From assembly GCF_963678635.1 (NCBI RefSeq), contig NC_087066.1, forward strand, positions 63,556,282-63,620,281: DNA of 64,000 nt, written 5' to 3'. How positions within the stretch are numbered: the first letter of the stretch is position 1; every line of letters begins with the position of its first letter. The position numbers were made by a program, and so were the translations under genes. Source of the stretch: Symsagittifera roscoffensis. Its lineage: Eukaryota > Xenacoelomorpha > Acoela > Convolutidae. The notes under the pieces were generated by a model. That model searched no databases. It was not told the DNA's origin and saw only the letters and a list, made by a program, of their open reading frames with translations. This document shows, in pieces, positions 40,346 to 53,100 of this stretch.

Positions 40346-41182
40346 TTAATTCATTCGACTAAATAGTTAGCATGTCAAATAATCTTTAAATTAGCTTCAA
40401 CCAAAAAAGAATCAGAATGAAACCCCAGCGGTTACCGACTGATCCAAGCGCCTGCTTTCGAATAAACTGCATAAGTTTATCTAAAAATTGAAAAAAGTGC
40501 TAATGATACTTCATGGGGTCTTGCAGCGAAGCGATACCTAGTCCTGACGGTAGAGCAAAAGCATGCAAGTTTCAAAAGAAGTTTTAAATACAGGAGTGAA
40601 AAATGACTGAGTGCATCACATCTTCGCTCTGAATTAGGCAAAAACTTGAAAATTCAGCCTTTTTCTCTTACTCGTTTAGAAAACTTCGTACTTTTTGCAG
40701 AGTGCATAACGACTGAAAGGGTTTTGGTTTGATGAATCATTCCATTTCATCTGAACATTATTTGTCGTGGCTCATTTTTCATACAAGAATAAAGTTTAAG
40801 TTTCAGTAGTCAGAACAAAAATTTGAGTTTTCCGTTACTTGATTGAAATTTCAGATAATTGGTTGAAGGTTGTGAACTTGAGAAAAAGAAGTGCTAAAAG
40901 ACGTGGTAAATTGTTAAACTATTCAGTCCTGGCGGTGTAATCAAACCTTCGGAGACTGCTTTTTGAACTATTCATTAGCGATTTTCATGAATGTTCCAAG
41001 ACAATTTAAATAATTTGAAGCAGAGTTTTAGAACAAAATAAAAATATCAAAAACGTTATTTTGAAACATTGAAGGCATCGCTGTGACTGTAAAATTAAAT
41101 AAACTGAAAAGGTGTGTGTTTGTGGGAGAGAGTGCATGTGAAAAGAGACTTATTTGTCCGGTAATCAGTTACCTGTTGGGAG

Positions 41183-44100
41183 ATGTCGTCGTTGGTTGCC
41201 ATTCAGAAGGAGATGGAGAGTCTCATCACATTGCAGTCGGGGGCTGCTGCCAATCAGACACAACTCAACGACAAGTTCAAGGTTTGCTATGCTCCCTACA
41301 ACATAGTTTTAAATATAATCAATCATTAAACTCCTTTCGAAGATTAAGATGTCGATTTTTTTAATCAGTTCTTGTAAGGTTTCTAGGAGGTAGATTATCT
41401 AGCAAAATGTGTCAAATTGCTCTTCGATCTCAAAATTGCTACTGATTGAAAGGCATTCAGTAGTGTTGACAGCTACAGTAAAATCAAAGCACCCCAAGTT
41501 CATTTTTTTAGTTCTATTTATCTCTTTTGCGAACTCTGGAAGCTACTTCTTGTTTCATGATTTTTATTGATCCAGCATCGACGGAGCTTGCTACATTCAT
41601 CTCGCTTATTTCTTGCAAGGTTGCTGCAAGATTTGCACTCATCTTGCAAGGTTCACAGTCGAATTCCCATGTATAAGCAGGATTTGCATTCTCACTCAAA
41701 ATATAGTTTTGTAGATTATCGAGTTTTTTTTGGTATCTTCAGTGCTTTTATAGTTTCATTTGAGTCTAGCAGATACTTTGCAAAACATATCACAGGCGAT
41801 TGCTGAAGTAGGTTTCCCCCAAGAGGTGAGATAAACCGGTAAATCGTTCGAGTGTAAATGAATCGAGGCTTTCAAAAGTATATAAATGATTTTTGAAAAC
41901 TTCAAAGTAGGTATATTAGTGTTAATTTCAAAAATTGTTAGTGTTATTAATCAAATTTTCTACAGCCATTTGTTAGTGTTAGTACTTTAATTTTGTTGCC
42001 GAGGAGTCTGTATCTTGCAAGATTCTCGCAAGATTTGCCCTCCCCCCCCCCCCCCCCCCTCCAAACGGAGAGTACTAATCTTGCAAGATGTGAATTCCTT
42101 CGCCTAATGATATGTTTTTGCTTGATATGGAATGACTCAGTGCCAAAGAATTTTTTGAGGATATAACAATGTCTAATTTTTCACCAGCAAAACTTTGAAT
42201 TCCTGGCTAAAAAATATGCTTTATAGTTCCAGGTAAAGCTTGGATCTGAATGTTATTGTTTGATGCTTTTTGGTCTTAACTTTTACCAACTTACTGTTTT
42301 TTAAGGCATACTTATATCAAAAGGTAATCCAAAGTTTTCGTGTTCGTTTTGTGAAGATAAATTGAAACGAGTTTTTTTCTACGGTTTGATGGCATTGTTA
42401 AGAGGGGTTGGGTTGCTAAATATGGTTACGTCTCCGCCTCTCAATCGAAAGGTCGGATGTTCGAGGCCCACCATGATCCGTGCTCGTTGCTTGAGGGTGA
42501 AGCAACATTACCCAGACCAGAAAAATAACCAAAAAAATTGCATGTAGTTCTTAAACAGGGGCACAACAGCGGTTCGCCGTGATGAGCTGTACAGCTCTTG
42601 TGTTGGTCCTTTCCCCCGTGGATAAATGGTCTTTAAATATAATCGGAATCCCTTTTTGTTCATTTTAGGCGCTGTGGGCGAGTATAGTGAAGCTAGAGAA
42701 GGAGGATGACGTGGAAAGTGGCATGTGTGGCCTCATAGATTTACTAGTCAACGAGGACATGAGTGTGGTGACGTCACGACAACAGCTCACTGAACTAGTC
42801 AAGTCAGTGCTGCACTTTTGTACAATTCCATGTCCGGCAGCCCAGTTGGTGTCATCATGGTTTCCAGAGTCATTGCTAACCGCTAACTTTATTCTGGATT
42901 CCTCTAAATTTTTGATGGATAAGTTAAATTTATGTTGGAGTTCGCTAAATTTATGCTGAAATGCTGAGCTTAATGCTGATATCCACTAACTTTATGTTGG
43001 CATCCACTAAATTGATGCTAGCATCTGGTGACTTTTGATTTTGAAAGAGCGTTATGGTGACGTCATCTTTGAAAAAGTTCACAAATCAGTATGTTTTTTT
43101 GGTCTGCTTGATTTCATGAGCGCTTTTTTGCAGGAAAGTAACGCGCATCTTGGAAATTTGAAGCTCGAAGTAACACTGCTTCACCAAAACCTTTCAAAAG
43201 GAAATATTTTTGAAAAATCCTGGTCCTCCACACTTTTCACTGCGGAGCTCAAATAAAAGTGGAAAAAGGTCGAATATTAACTCAGCTCTTCAATTCTTGT
43301 TTCAAAAATTGACTGAATTTTCTAAAGCTGAAATCATATATAGTAAAATCTGAGCCGCTGCTTTTTATCTTGAATTTAGTCAAATTTTGATTATACTCAT
43401 TTCTCTATTCAAAATCATTCGTCTATGTGATAAAAAATACGGTGTTTACTGGAACTATTATTTGTTGCTTGACTTAAGTTTTCGAAAATGGATTTTGATT
43501 TTTAATTGGATTTATCCGAACGCTGAAAGTTGTTAGGATTTTGTATTCAGGTTTTTCAGATTTTTCCTTCCACGCAAAATGCGGCCTAACAAATGATCAT
43601 CAGAATAGGTCGAGTGATAGATCATATCACAGCCATTTTGAGTCGTAATTCGATCTATGTTTAAAAGTTTTTGCGGTGTTAAGAAAAACCGGTTTGAAGT
43701 TTTTGCTTTTTATAGTCCATTTGAGCGAGTAAAGCGAAATATTCCTAACTAAGATAAAAAACTTCGTTTTAGCTTTGGAATTTGAATTTTAGTTTTCTGT
43801 TTGCGCTTTCCCAAGACAAATCATTTCAAGGGAGGTCAAAAATTCCAAGGCTTCAAAAATTACCAAATTACAGCACAAGGCGTTTTTTCAATGCGGGGGG
43901 GGGGGGTGCTCAAAAATATCAGGGGGGTCCCGCAACTTGGATCAATTCGGATAATAAAATGGTAAAATTGAGCCGACGAAAAAATGTTGAACAAATTTCA
44001 GTTATTTAATCCAGGCGAAAATTGTTTTGCGTTGATAAAACAGTCTTTTTTTATTTGGAGCTCTCACAAATGGCATAATTTTTATATAACTTTGTTATAA

Positions 44101-47100
44101 AAGTTTACAATTCAGACCCCGCAAAGTTTGGACGTGTCACTCCTCTAGGAGTGGAGGAGGGTGCTGGGGTGGGTTGGGGTCTATGAAGAAGTCGATCTGT
44201 GTTGCGGGGCGGGGTCCCCACATTTATGTAGTGCAATGTACTAACTATCAATATCTGCAAAAATCTTTTAAAAAATGATTCCAATTATGTTTTCGCTATT
44301 TTTTTTAAAGTCACTATATTCAATCATAGTTTCTACTAATGTACTAGGAAATTTTAAGTTCTTCTTCTCAAACCACGCACCAAAAGTGATTCAATTTGAA
44401 AAAAAATCTAAAAAGAATGTTTTTTTTTGTTCTTTCAAAAACAATTGTGGTCGGAACATTCTGTGCTATTCTTATTTAATTATTGGCTTTTCACACTTGC
44501 TAAGCCAGGTGTATTAGTACGAACTTTCTTTTTTTTCCAACCTAAGTCGCAAATATTGGTGCAACTTTTGGAGGACCTCTACAGCTTTTGATAGCATTTG
44601 AGTTGACATTTGATTAGTAAAAAGTTAACACGGCTGATGCATTTTTGATTCATCAAATGAACCGAAAGCAGTTATTTGTTTCAAACAGCAATACCATGAT
44701 AAAACGCTCGATTTAAGAAATTTTCTAACGCAAAGTATCTCGCATTTTTTTTGAAATGCATAATTTATACAATTTGGCTTTATGCTTTCCAATTTATTAC
44801 ATGCAAAATTGTGTCTTTTTGTATTTGGTGCTACTTATGCTGCATCGAATTGGCAATTTAGTAGCATATGTAGCTGCGTTATTGGTGGCTAATTTTTGGG
44901 AATTTGAAGCATGAGTGGTTAGTGCGTGAAACTCAAATTTGCTAGGTTGCTGATTCGAATCCGACACGCAGCCGTTTTTACTATTTCGAGGCTTTTTTCA
45001 ACTTTTTCTTATTTCAACTGATAGAGCAATTGATTGGTCGTGTTCTTGCAAGTGTTTGCGAAGCGCAGCTTCGCATATGTATTCAAATCTTCCCATCTTG
45101 TAACTTTCGATTTTTTGGCCATTTACTCGCATATTTGAAACAGTGCGTGATAGTCTGTTTGTTAGTATATGTAAATAATGAAAAAAAAAAATGCTCGGGG
45201 TGGTTTTTTTTCTTCAGACAAATTTCGGCTGTGTAACTAGACACTTATGACAGAATGTTTTTATATCATTCGAAAGGTACTGTTTTCCTGAGCTTAAGTT
45301 TTTAAAAAAAATAGGTCACCTGTGATCATTTTTCGTAAAGTTATGGGGGTTTAAAGATTGCCATTTGGGACAATTACCGCGCGATATGTTTCACGCTATT
45401 ATTGCGTATGCGGATATTTAATCCGTCGTAAAGATTGTTCCAAATTTGTTGAAAGAAGCTTACTTGCGATCATTGATTTGTTACGAGGACCGAAATCTAT
45501 AACTTGGTATTTTAATGGTGTCTCACAAAAAATCTCAGTTCAAAAAAACTTCGTTTTGTTTCATTACATTTACTTTTTTTTCATGTTATTTCTGCTCCAT
45601 AGACCATGAAAGGTAGTCGAACTGTTCAGGGCTTCGCACTGATATGAGCAGTTTTGTTTTCTTTGTCATACAGTGCTGACATGTACAGTTCAGATTATCC
45701 GGACAAAATTAATAAAACTTGAAATTTAGTTTTTCTCAACTGGGTTGATTTTTGACAAAAAATGATAAAGCTCACTTGCTTAAATCTTTAATATAACTAT
45801 TATAATGCGATTTGTTTGCATAATTTGAGCCCAATAAAGTTTAACGAGGATATAATTTTCTAAAGTTGTCTAAATATATTTATTTTCGTTTGATAGCCAA
45901 AAAGTGCCATTTAAAAAAAAATAACAGTTTTTAAATCTTTTGCGCCCCTTTTGGAGATAACAACCCTCTTAAATTTTGTTGGGCTATATAAGAAGCTCGC
46001 AGTGATATAGTTTTGTCAGTAAATAATCAAATAGGTTCAGAGTAATTTTTGATTGACTAAACAAAGCCAAAAAGGATCGTTTTTGGGGTAATTTTTTGGG
46101 CCTGAATTTTGCAAAACAGGGCCCGAATTTTGCAAAACAAATTGAACCATATAAATTATGTTAAAATTTTAAGCAAGGTTGGTCTTCATCAATTTTTAAC
46201 TTAAATTAACCCAGTTCAAGAAAAATTTCAAGTTTTATTAATTTAGTCCGTATAATTTAAATCCGCGCTGTACTTGTGGCTTCAATGTGATGTAATTTGT
46301 TCATTGAAACTCAAATACGCATTTCGTTGCATTTTCTTATAATTTTTGAAAGTTAAGTATGACTTTTTTTCTTATGTTTTTCTGCTCATTTAATTAAGAA
46401 ACCGAGACTTCTTGTTTTGTATAGTTTTCATACTCCGGATGTCAAAATTGTAATTCGCTTAACATATCCAGTGGTGACCAATATAGCCATTTGTTTAGCA
46501 ATTGGTTTCAAAAATGGTTTGTTAAACTGATTTAACCAATAACCAATTGGGTAAACCAATTTGGTTAAAAGTATTTCAATTGGTTAATGGTTAAAAAATC
46601 GATAACTTTTTTTTAACTGGACATCACTGAAAATATCGTTTTTTTTTAAACTCCCCCTCCTCCACGTCACATGAGCGTCAATTTTATGGTGTAACGAGTG
46701 GTTTTACAAGGTATGAAGACTAAATATATTGGTCATGGCCTAATAATTATACATGGTATCTTTTATAACAATCGTACAATGTTAACAAAAAATTTATGTT
46801 GATACGCTTGTTTATTGAACTATTTATTGCCTAAAATATCTTTATCGTTTTGTCTGTGTGTTTATGTAGTAGCCTGCAGCAGTTGTCCAGTGTAGACGTG
46901 GTGAAGGGAGTGGGACTGTATGCTTTGGACAGGATGCAGCCCAGAGTGTTGTCTTTCGAGGATCAAGTGGCCTCTCTCAGACAATACATGGCCACTGTGT
47001 ACGAGAAGGAACACAACTGGAGACAGGCCGCAAGCATTCTGGTTAGTAGTCACAATAACTCAATCAAATAGTCACGTTGCCATTTATTAGGACTATTCCC

Positions 47101-50100
47101 GTAAGGGTTTTATCGAACATGATAGTACTTAAACATTGGAAATACAAAACAGTAGAAGACAATCAAAGCTTCAATCGAAAGGTATTTTGAAAAGAAGCAT
47201 ATTACAAGTGTCGAAGAAAGTTGAGAGCATATAATACTAAGAACTGACCGTATTGCATCAAGTAAAACCATCAAGCTTCCTTAATCAGTACCCGTAAATT
47301 TTGTAAGTAATCAATCACTCCGGCAATTAAAATTACTGCCTATGAACCAGTAGTGGATTTAGGGGGGGGGGGGGGGAGCGGACGCCTCTCCTCTCTCAGG
47401 GATTCGACCCCCTACCGACCCAAAGGGTTCCCCCTTTGAACTGTTCTGAGATATCAGTTTTTGGCTAACTGACCTTAAAACTTTTCTGAAGGTGCCTTGG
47501 GCGCAAATCTATAATAATTTTGAGGGGAGCGCGCGCCGAAAAAACGCGATTTTTTGGCCGAATTTTTCCAAAAAGTGACTAAAAACGCCTTTTTGGCCTT
47601 TGATTCTCTCAATTTGTCTGCAGCGCAGAAAATTTGGTCTTATTAAGGTCTTTATAGGGGTTTGGGAGAGCTCCCATCGAGAAATTCCTATATCCGCCCC
47701 TGCTAGCTATGAACTGTTTCCCCAATAGCATTTGTTTATTAACAAGGTAAGCTGGTTACCATGGAAGTAGCACATAATGTTCCAAGTATGGTAATTAAAG
47801 CAGAAATCTTATGTGCTACTTCCATGGTAATCAGCTTACCTTGTTAATAAACAAATGCTATTGGATAGCAGAAATTGATTCAGCTTTAGTTCTGGTAAAT
47901 TTAGCTAGTTCAGAGTTAATTTGGGTAATTATAACTTCCTCCCGCTAAAAATCAAGATAGAGTGAGTTATTCAATACAGATTCTACTCACCCGCTGAAAG
48001 TTAGTCAGAAAGACGCAAATATTCAGACCAGTTTTTCATCTGAACAATGAAAGCTTTTCTCATATGTCTTTTTTAGAACCGAGTCACGACCTGTGGGGCG
48101 TTAATTAACTAAGCAGAGCGTTAATTAACTAATTCCTTTTTTTTTTCAGTTCACTTCGCAACTAAAAGTGCTCATTAATTTAGTGGCACTTAAGCAGCTA
48201 TAGCATCATATCTGGTTTACTTTAGCATTATCTTTGTATCTGTTTTTTTTGGAGGCGGGTGTTTCAAGATTGACGAGCGCGCATGGTCTAGATGCTAGAA
48301 CGTATATATCTAAATCTCCATGACGGGGTTCGACTCAGGTACATTGCAGATTTTTCAAAAGTTTTTTTACCTTTTCCTTTTTCAACTCAAATTTTAAATA
48401 AAAATGCTCATTTGGTGGCCCTTTATGGATATTTTGAACATTGACAACTTAATAACATATGTAGCTGCTTTATTGGTGGCTAGTGTTAGTGTTTTTCCAA
48501 GCGACCGTGGCGCAGATGCCAGGACGTGAGACTTCTAATTTACAGGTCTGAGGTTCGAATCTGAAAATGTGGCTTAAGTTCATATTAAAATTTTAGCGGA
48601 ATGAAAAAGTTAATTTTCGATCCAGTTTGCTCGAATTAGGTGTTTTATCAGAAACGTGCAAACAAAATCTAAACGGTTCGTAAATTTGAAAGAGCTTTAA
48701 GGTGATATTTCTTGTTTTTCGGAAGTGAGAAAATGTTTTAAAAAGATTTTGTTTTAGTTTTTTTTTAGTTCTTTGACTCTGTTTCATCCGTCTCTTTGCT
48801 GTGTTTTCAAAGCACGTTTATTTTCTATATGGGCAGCAAGTGCCTAGGAAATTAGACGACAAGCAAATTAGACGACTGTAAAGAAACGGAATTTGAGAAC
48901 TACCATTATTTACTCAGCCAAAAAATAATTTAAGTCTTTGAACAAAATCCACGCAATTTGCACGCAAGTTATTGTCTAAATTGGACAACCAGTATTCACT
49001 CAACCAAAAGATATTTTAAGTCGGTCAACAAGTTTCACGCAATTTGCGCGCAAATTATTGTCCAAGTTCTGTTATTTTCTGATAGTCTAATTTCCTGTCG
49101 CCTAAGTTCCTAAACCCCGGGCAGCAAATTATGGTCTCTAATAACAAAAGTGCAAATGGCCCAAAAATGTGTTGTGACTTGTTTAAAAGTTAGATTTTCA
49201 ATTATAGAATTCTATTCGTAATACATTTTTTGAAATTTAGTGGGTTCGTTTCGAATTGGGTGGGTTAAAAAGTGTCAGCCATAACTCAATGAAATTCAGG
49301 AGCTCTCAGCTCACATTTTTCCGCCTTATTGGGTTTGAAGTAGTTCGTTATCACTTTTTCAACTGTCTGCTGACCGTTTCTGATCATCGAATCTTTCTGC
49401 CGTTAAGCAGTTATGTAATGCACATATTGTGCATGCTGACTGGCTAAATAGGACCTGTTCATCTACTTTCACCTGCACTTTTTGTGATATGATTAGGTTG
49501 GCATTAAGTTCGATGGGCAGAAGAAGTACGCTGCCGACTACAAGATGGAGACATATCTACAGATTGCTCGTCTCTACCTGGAGGACGACGACCCAGTCGA
49601 GGCTGAGTCATACATTAACAGAAGCGGACTTCTATGCCACGACGTCAAAGTCAGTCTTTGTTTTTCGCTTTTTTTCTAGTGCAAATCAATAGAAGTTACA
49701 AACAAGCATGTAAACTCACAAGCTACAGCGGGAAGCAAATAGACCTTTTTTGCTAATAAAGCGACCCTATCAAATAGTAAAGCGACCCGACGGGATTTCA
49801 CAAAAGTTACTTCAATGTATCGGTCAGGCATACTCGCAAGTAAACAACAGCATTACGGTTTATGTAGCATTTTTTGCTTCTTTCTCTTGTGATTAATGTT
49901 TTTTTTTTAACATGCGTGAACGCAAGCTCAAACAAAATTTTTGTAGACATTTCAAATACTAATTTGAACTCTTGAGAGGAATGATTGATTTCGAAAATTT
50001 AATTAGGTTTTTCTTTCGAAAGTTTCTCACATTTGTTGCATTTTCCAGGATGAGAAGCTGAACATCCTCTACAAAATGTGTTACGCTAGAGTGCAGGACT

Positions 50101-53100
50101 ACAGACGCAAATTCGTAGGTGGGTGGATCTCAAAATACGCTTGATTTTTGAGGCTGTTCTTTGCGAAAAGTTGCAGTACTTATTTGGGTTTCTGCGCAAA
50201 TGACGCGAACTTTTAGTTACCTATTTTTTTCATCATCAACGCAGAACTTCGGTGAGCCTCGGTTGCTCTAGAAAAAGATTAACTTAGGTTAAAATTTGCT
50301 AATCGGTTAAATTTGCTCAATAAATTTCGGGCTCTTTGTATATGGCCACAACTACTGTTGACATAACAGCACGGATAGTATGATACAAGATAAAACCTTA
50401 ATAGCTTCACGAAATTCTTGTTCCTGCCTTGAACTGCGTTAGTGGTTCGAGGTTGTCTGTTTATGACTCTTCCGTGACACTCACATTGAATATCTAAACA
50501 TGATTTTTGGCGACTTGATGGAGTCAACTGGCAAATAAAATTGTCTTCGAAGTAATTGGAGATTGCCGTAAAGGAACCGGGGCCTCTAGACTTTAGTTTT
50601 CAAAAGCTATCTAAACGTGTTTTATCGGTAAACACGCGTAGGTAATTTGATGCGTTTCCGTTATCGCAGATGTCACCAATTGTTTTGGAACAATTAAAAA
50701 AATGAAGCTTGACGTTTTCATTGATGGCGCTTTTTACTGCCGTTTCGAAATCGAGCGTTACTCTCTTGTTCAAATCGTTTTGGAGGCAATCAATTCATTT
50801 ACGGTGTCTCCTGTTTGTTTGTCAGGCAGCAAGCGCAAGTTACGGGGAACCCACAACGCACAATCGAGATGTGACTGGTGTAAACTTGGTAAAGGTACTC
50901 TGTGCCGTCGAGAAGGTGCCGTACCAATTATTTAATTTAGAGTGCTGCTGCAGTGTGTCAAGAACTGGCAGTGTTGCAAAAACTAAACATGGTTTTTCAT
51001 CTTCGATGAACGAATCAAGGAAAAGAAAGTACGCTTACGATTTCAATATTTTTGCTCTGAAAAAACTGAAGTTTGCTATTACACCAGCACTAACAAATAT
51101 CCCCAATCATTGGATAATGCACTCCATTTTTCTTGATGCTTTCAAATTGCCTAAGATAACTCCAATCCGCAAAGATGGTGATCTCTCACAACCGGGAATT
51201 TTTAAACCCATTTCAATACTTCGCACTCCAAGTAATTTTTTTGAGCGTTTGCTCTATAATCGCATAACTAGTTATCTTGAAAAATTCAATCTCCTTACAC
51301 CAAATCATTTTGGTTGCAGACAAAAATTGGGAACTTTTGATGTACTAATAGAGCAATCTCAAAACGTTTGGAGTATCTGGGAAAACAAATTTAAAAATGT
51401 TTTTGAATTTTTATTTGTGAATTAAAAAAAAGCGTTCGTTACTGTTGAGCATTCTATCTTATTCGAAAAACTACACAGTTTCGGAATTAGAGGGAGAGTG
51501 ATTTACCTAATTAAATCCTATTTGAAATCAAGAAGTTAGTTTACTTTTATAGAGACGTTTACTTTGGAAATAGAAAAAAATGAGTTTGGAGTTCCCCAAC
51601 GCTCTATCCTTGGTCACCTACTCTTCATTATTTACATGAATGATATTGATACATGTTGCAACCATCTTCATACTATTCTTTACGCGGACGATACAGCTCT
51701 GATAAATCGGAAAATGGTACGCTGAACTGCATCAAGTAAACAATTGGTTAATTGAAAAAGGGCTTTCCCTTAACACTGACAAAACTAAACTGGTTTATTT
51801 GAAAAAATCCAGAAAAACAAAAAAGTTAAATGACAAAAAGAGCGGAAATTATATAGAAAGCGTTTCAAATTTTAAATACTTATGAATGTACTTAGATCGC
51901 AAATGTAATTTTTTGAGCGCATAGAAGTACTAGAGAAAAAATTCGTTTCTCTGTAATTTTTACCGATTAAGTAAACCTTAAATTAAAAACAACTAATGAG
52001 AGCATACAAAGTTGAGTCTAACCATTAATTCAATCTGGTGTCCTGCTTTACGGAACAGCTAATAGGACTAAGATAATTGACTTAGGAAAAACACATCGGA
52101 GGTTAGTTCGGATAATGTTTCGTAGGAAAAAAATCAGTCATTAAAAAACATAATTAATCAGCATAAGTTATTGTTAATACAGAACTTACATCGATATGAA
52201 ATATTGAAGCTTTCAAGCAAAGTATTGTATGTTGATAAAATAAGAAATGCAATTAAATTTTTTCTAAAGATTTATTTGGATAAGCTTGCTAGCAGTCCAA
52301 CTTGTTCACCGAAGGTAATAAGACTAAAATAATTGAGTTAGGAAGAACACGTCGGAGGTTAGTTCGGATAATGTTTTGTCGGAAAAAATCAGTCATTAAA
52401 AAAGATTATTTTTCAACCTAAATTATTGTTAATACAGAATTTACATCGATATGAAATATTGAAGTTTTCAAGCAAAGTATTACATGTTGATAAAATAAGA
52501 AATGCAATTAAATTGTTTCTAAAGAAGATTTGGATAAGATTGCTAGCAGTCGGACTTGTTCACAAAAGCTAATAAGACTAAGATAATTGAGATAGGAAGA
52601 ACACGTCGGAGGTTAGTTCGGATAATGTTTTTAAGGAAAAAAATAAGTCATTAAAAAACCTTATTATTCAACATAAATTATTGTTAATGCAGAACTTACA
52701 TCGACATGAAATATTGAAGCTTTCGAGCAAACTATTACATGTTAATAAAGTAAGAAATGGAATTAAATCTTTTATGAACAAAGAAGATGTGGATAAGCTA
52801 GATAGTAGTCGGACTTGTTCACAAAAGCTAAGCTCGAGGCAAAACGCATTGACAACGCAAAATGCGTTTGTGGTAGCGGTCTATCCGTAAACAATTGAGT
52901 TTCATTTTTAAAAACTATCCGGATTTGATCAATAATCTTTCCAATAGCAGTTTGGACCATTATCGTCATAACTTTCTTGACAATTTTTTTCGGGGTTGTT
53001 CGGATTTTTTTCTGATAATTTTTGTGGATTTAAACCAGGGTTTTTAGGCTAACTGTAGTGTTGTTTTCTCGAGGCATGGGTCATTCTTTTGTAAGAAGGA

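Larger units (their letters stand above)
35631..41182. other. NAA38-COPS4 intergenic region
   Basis: No gene recognised in 5.5 kb. It holds a tRNA-like SINE head (36500-36570), dispersed repeat bodies with ttcggctta..ttggcct blocks (about 37800-38200), one copy of the hairpin motif (38457-38496) and a purine-rich microsatellite. Signals for NAA38 polyadenylation and the COPS4 promoter must lie here but are not distinct in AT-rich DNA. Confidence 0.5.

Noticed and set aside
42687-42959. 90-residue ORF as a separate gene
   Set aside because: It is COPS4 exon 2 read through into the intron.
50702-50935. Short ORF with a [12 protein letters not shown] block as a zinc-finger gene
   Set aside because: It might be a transposase C-terminus, but it is too short and isolated in a COPS4 intron to support a call.
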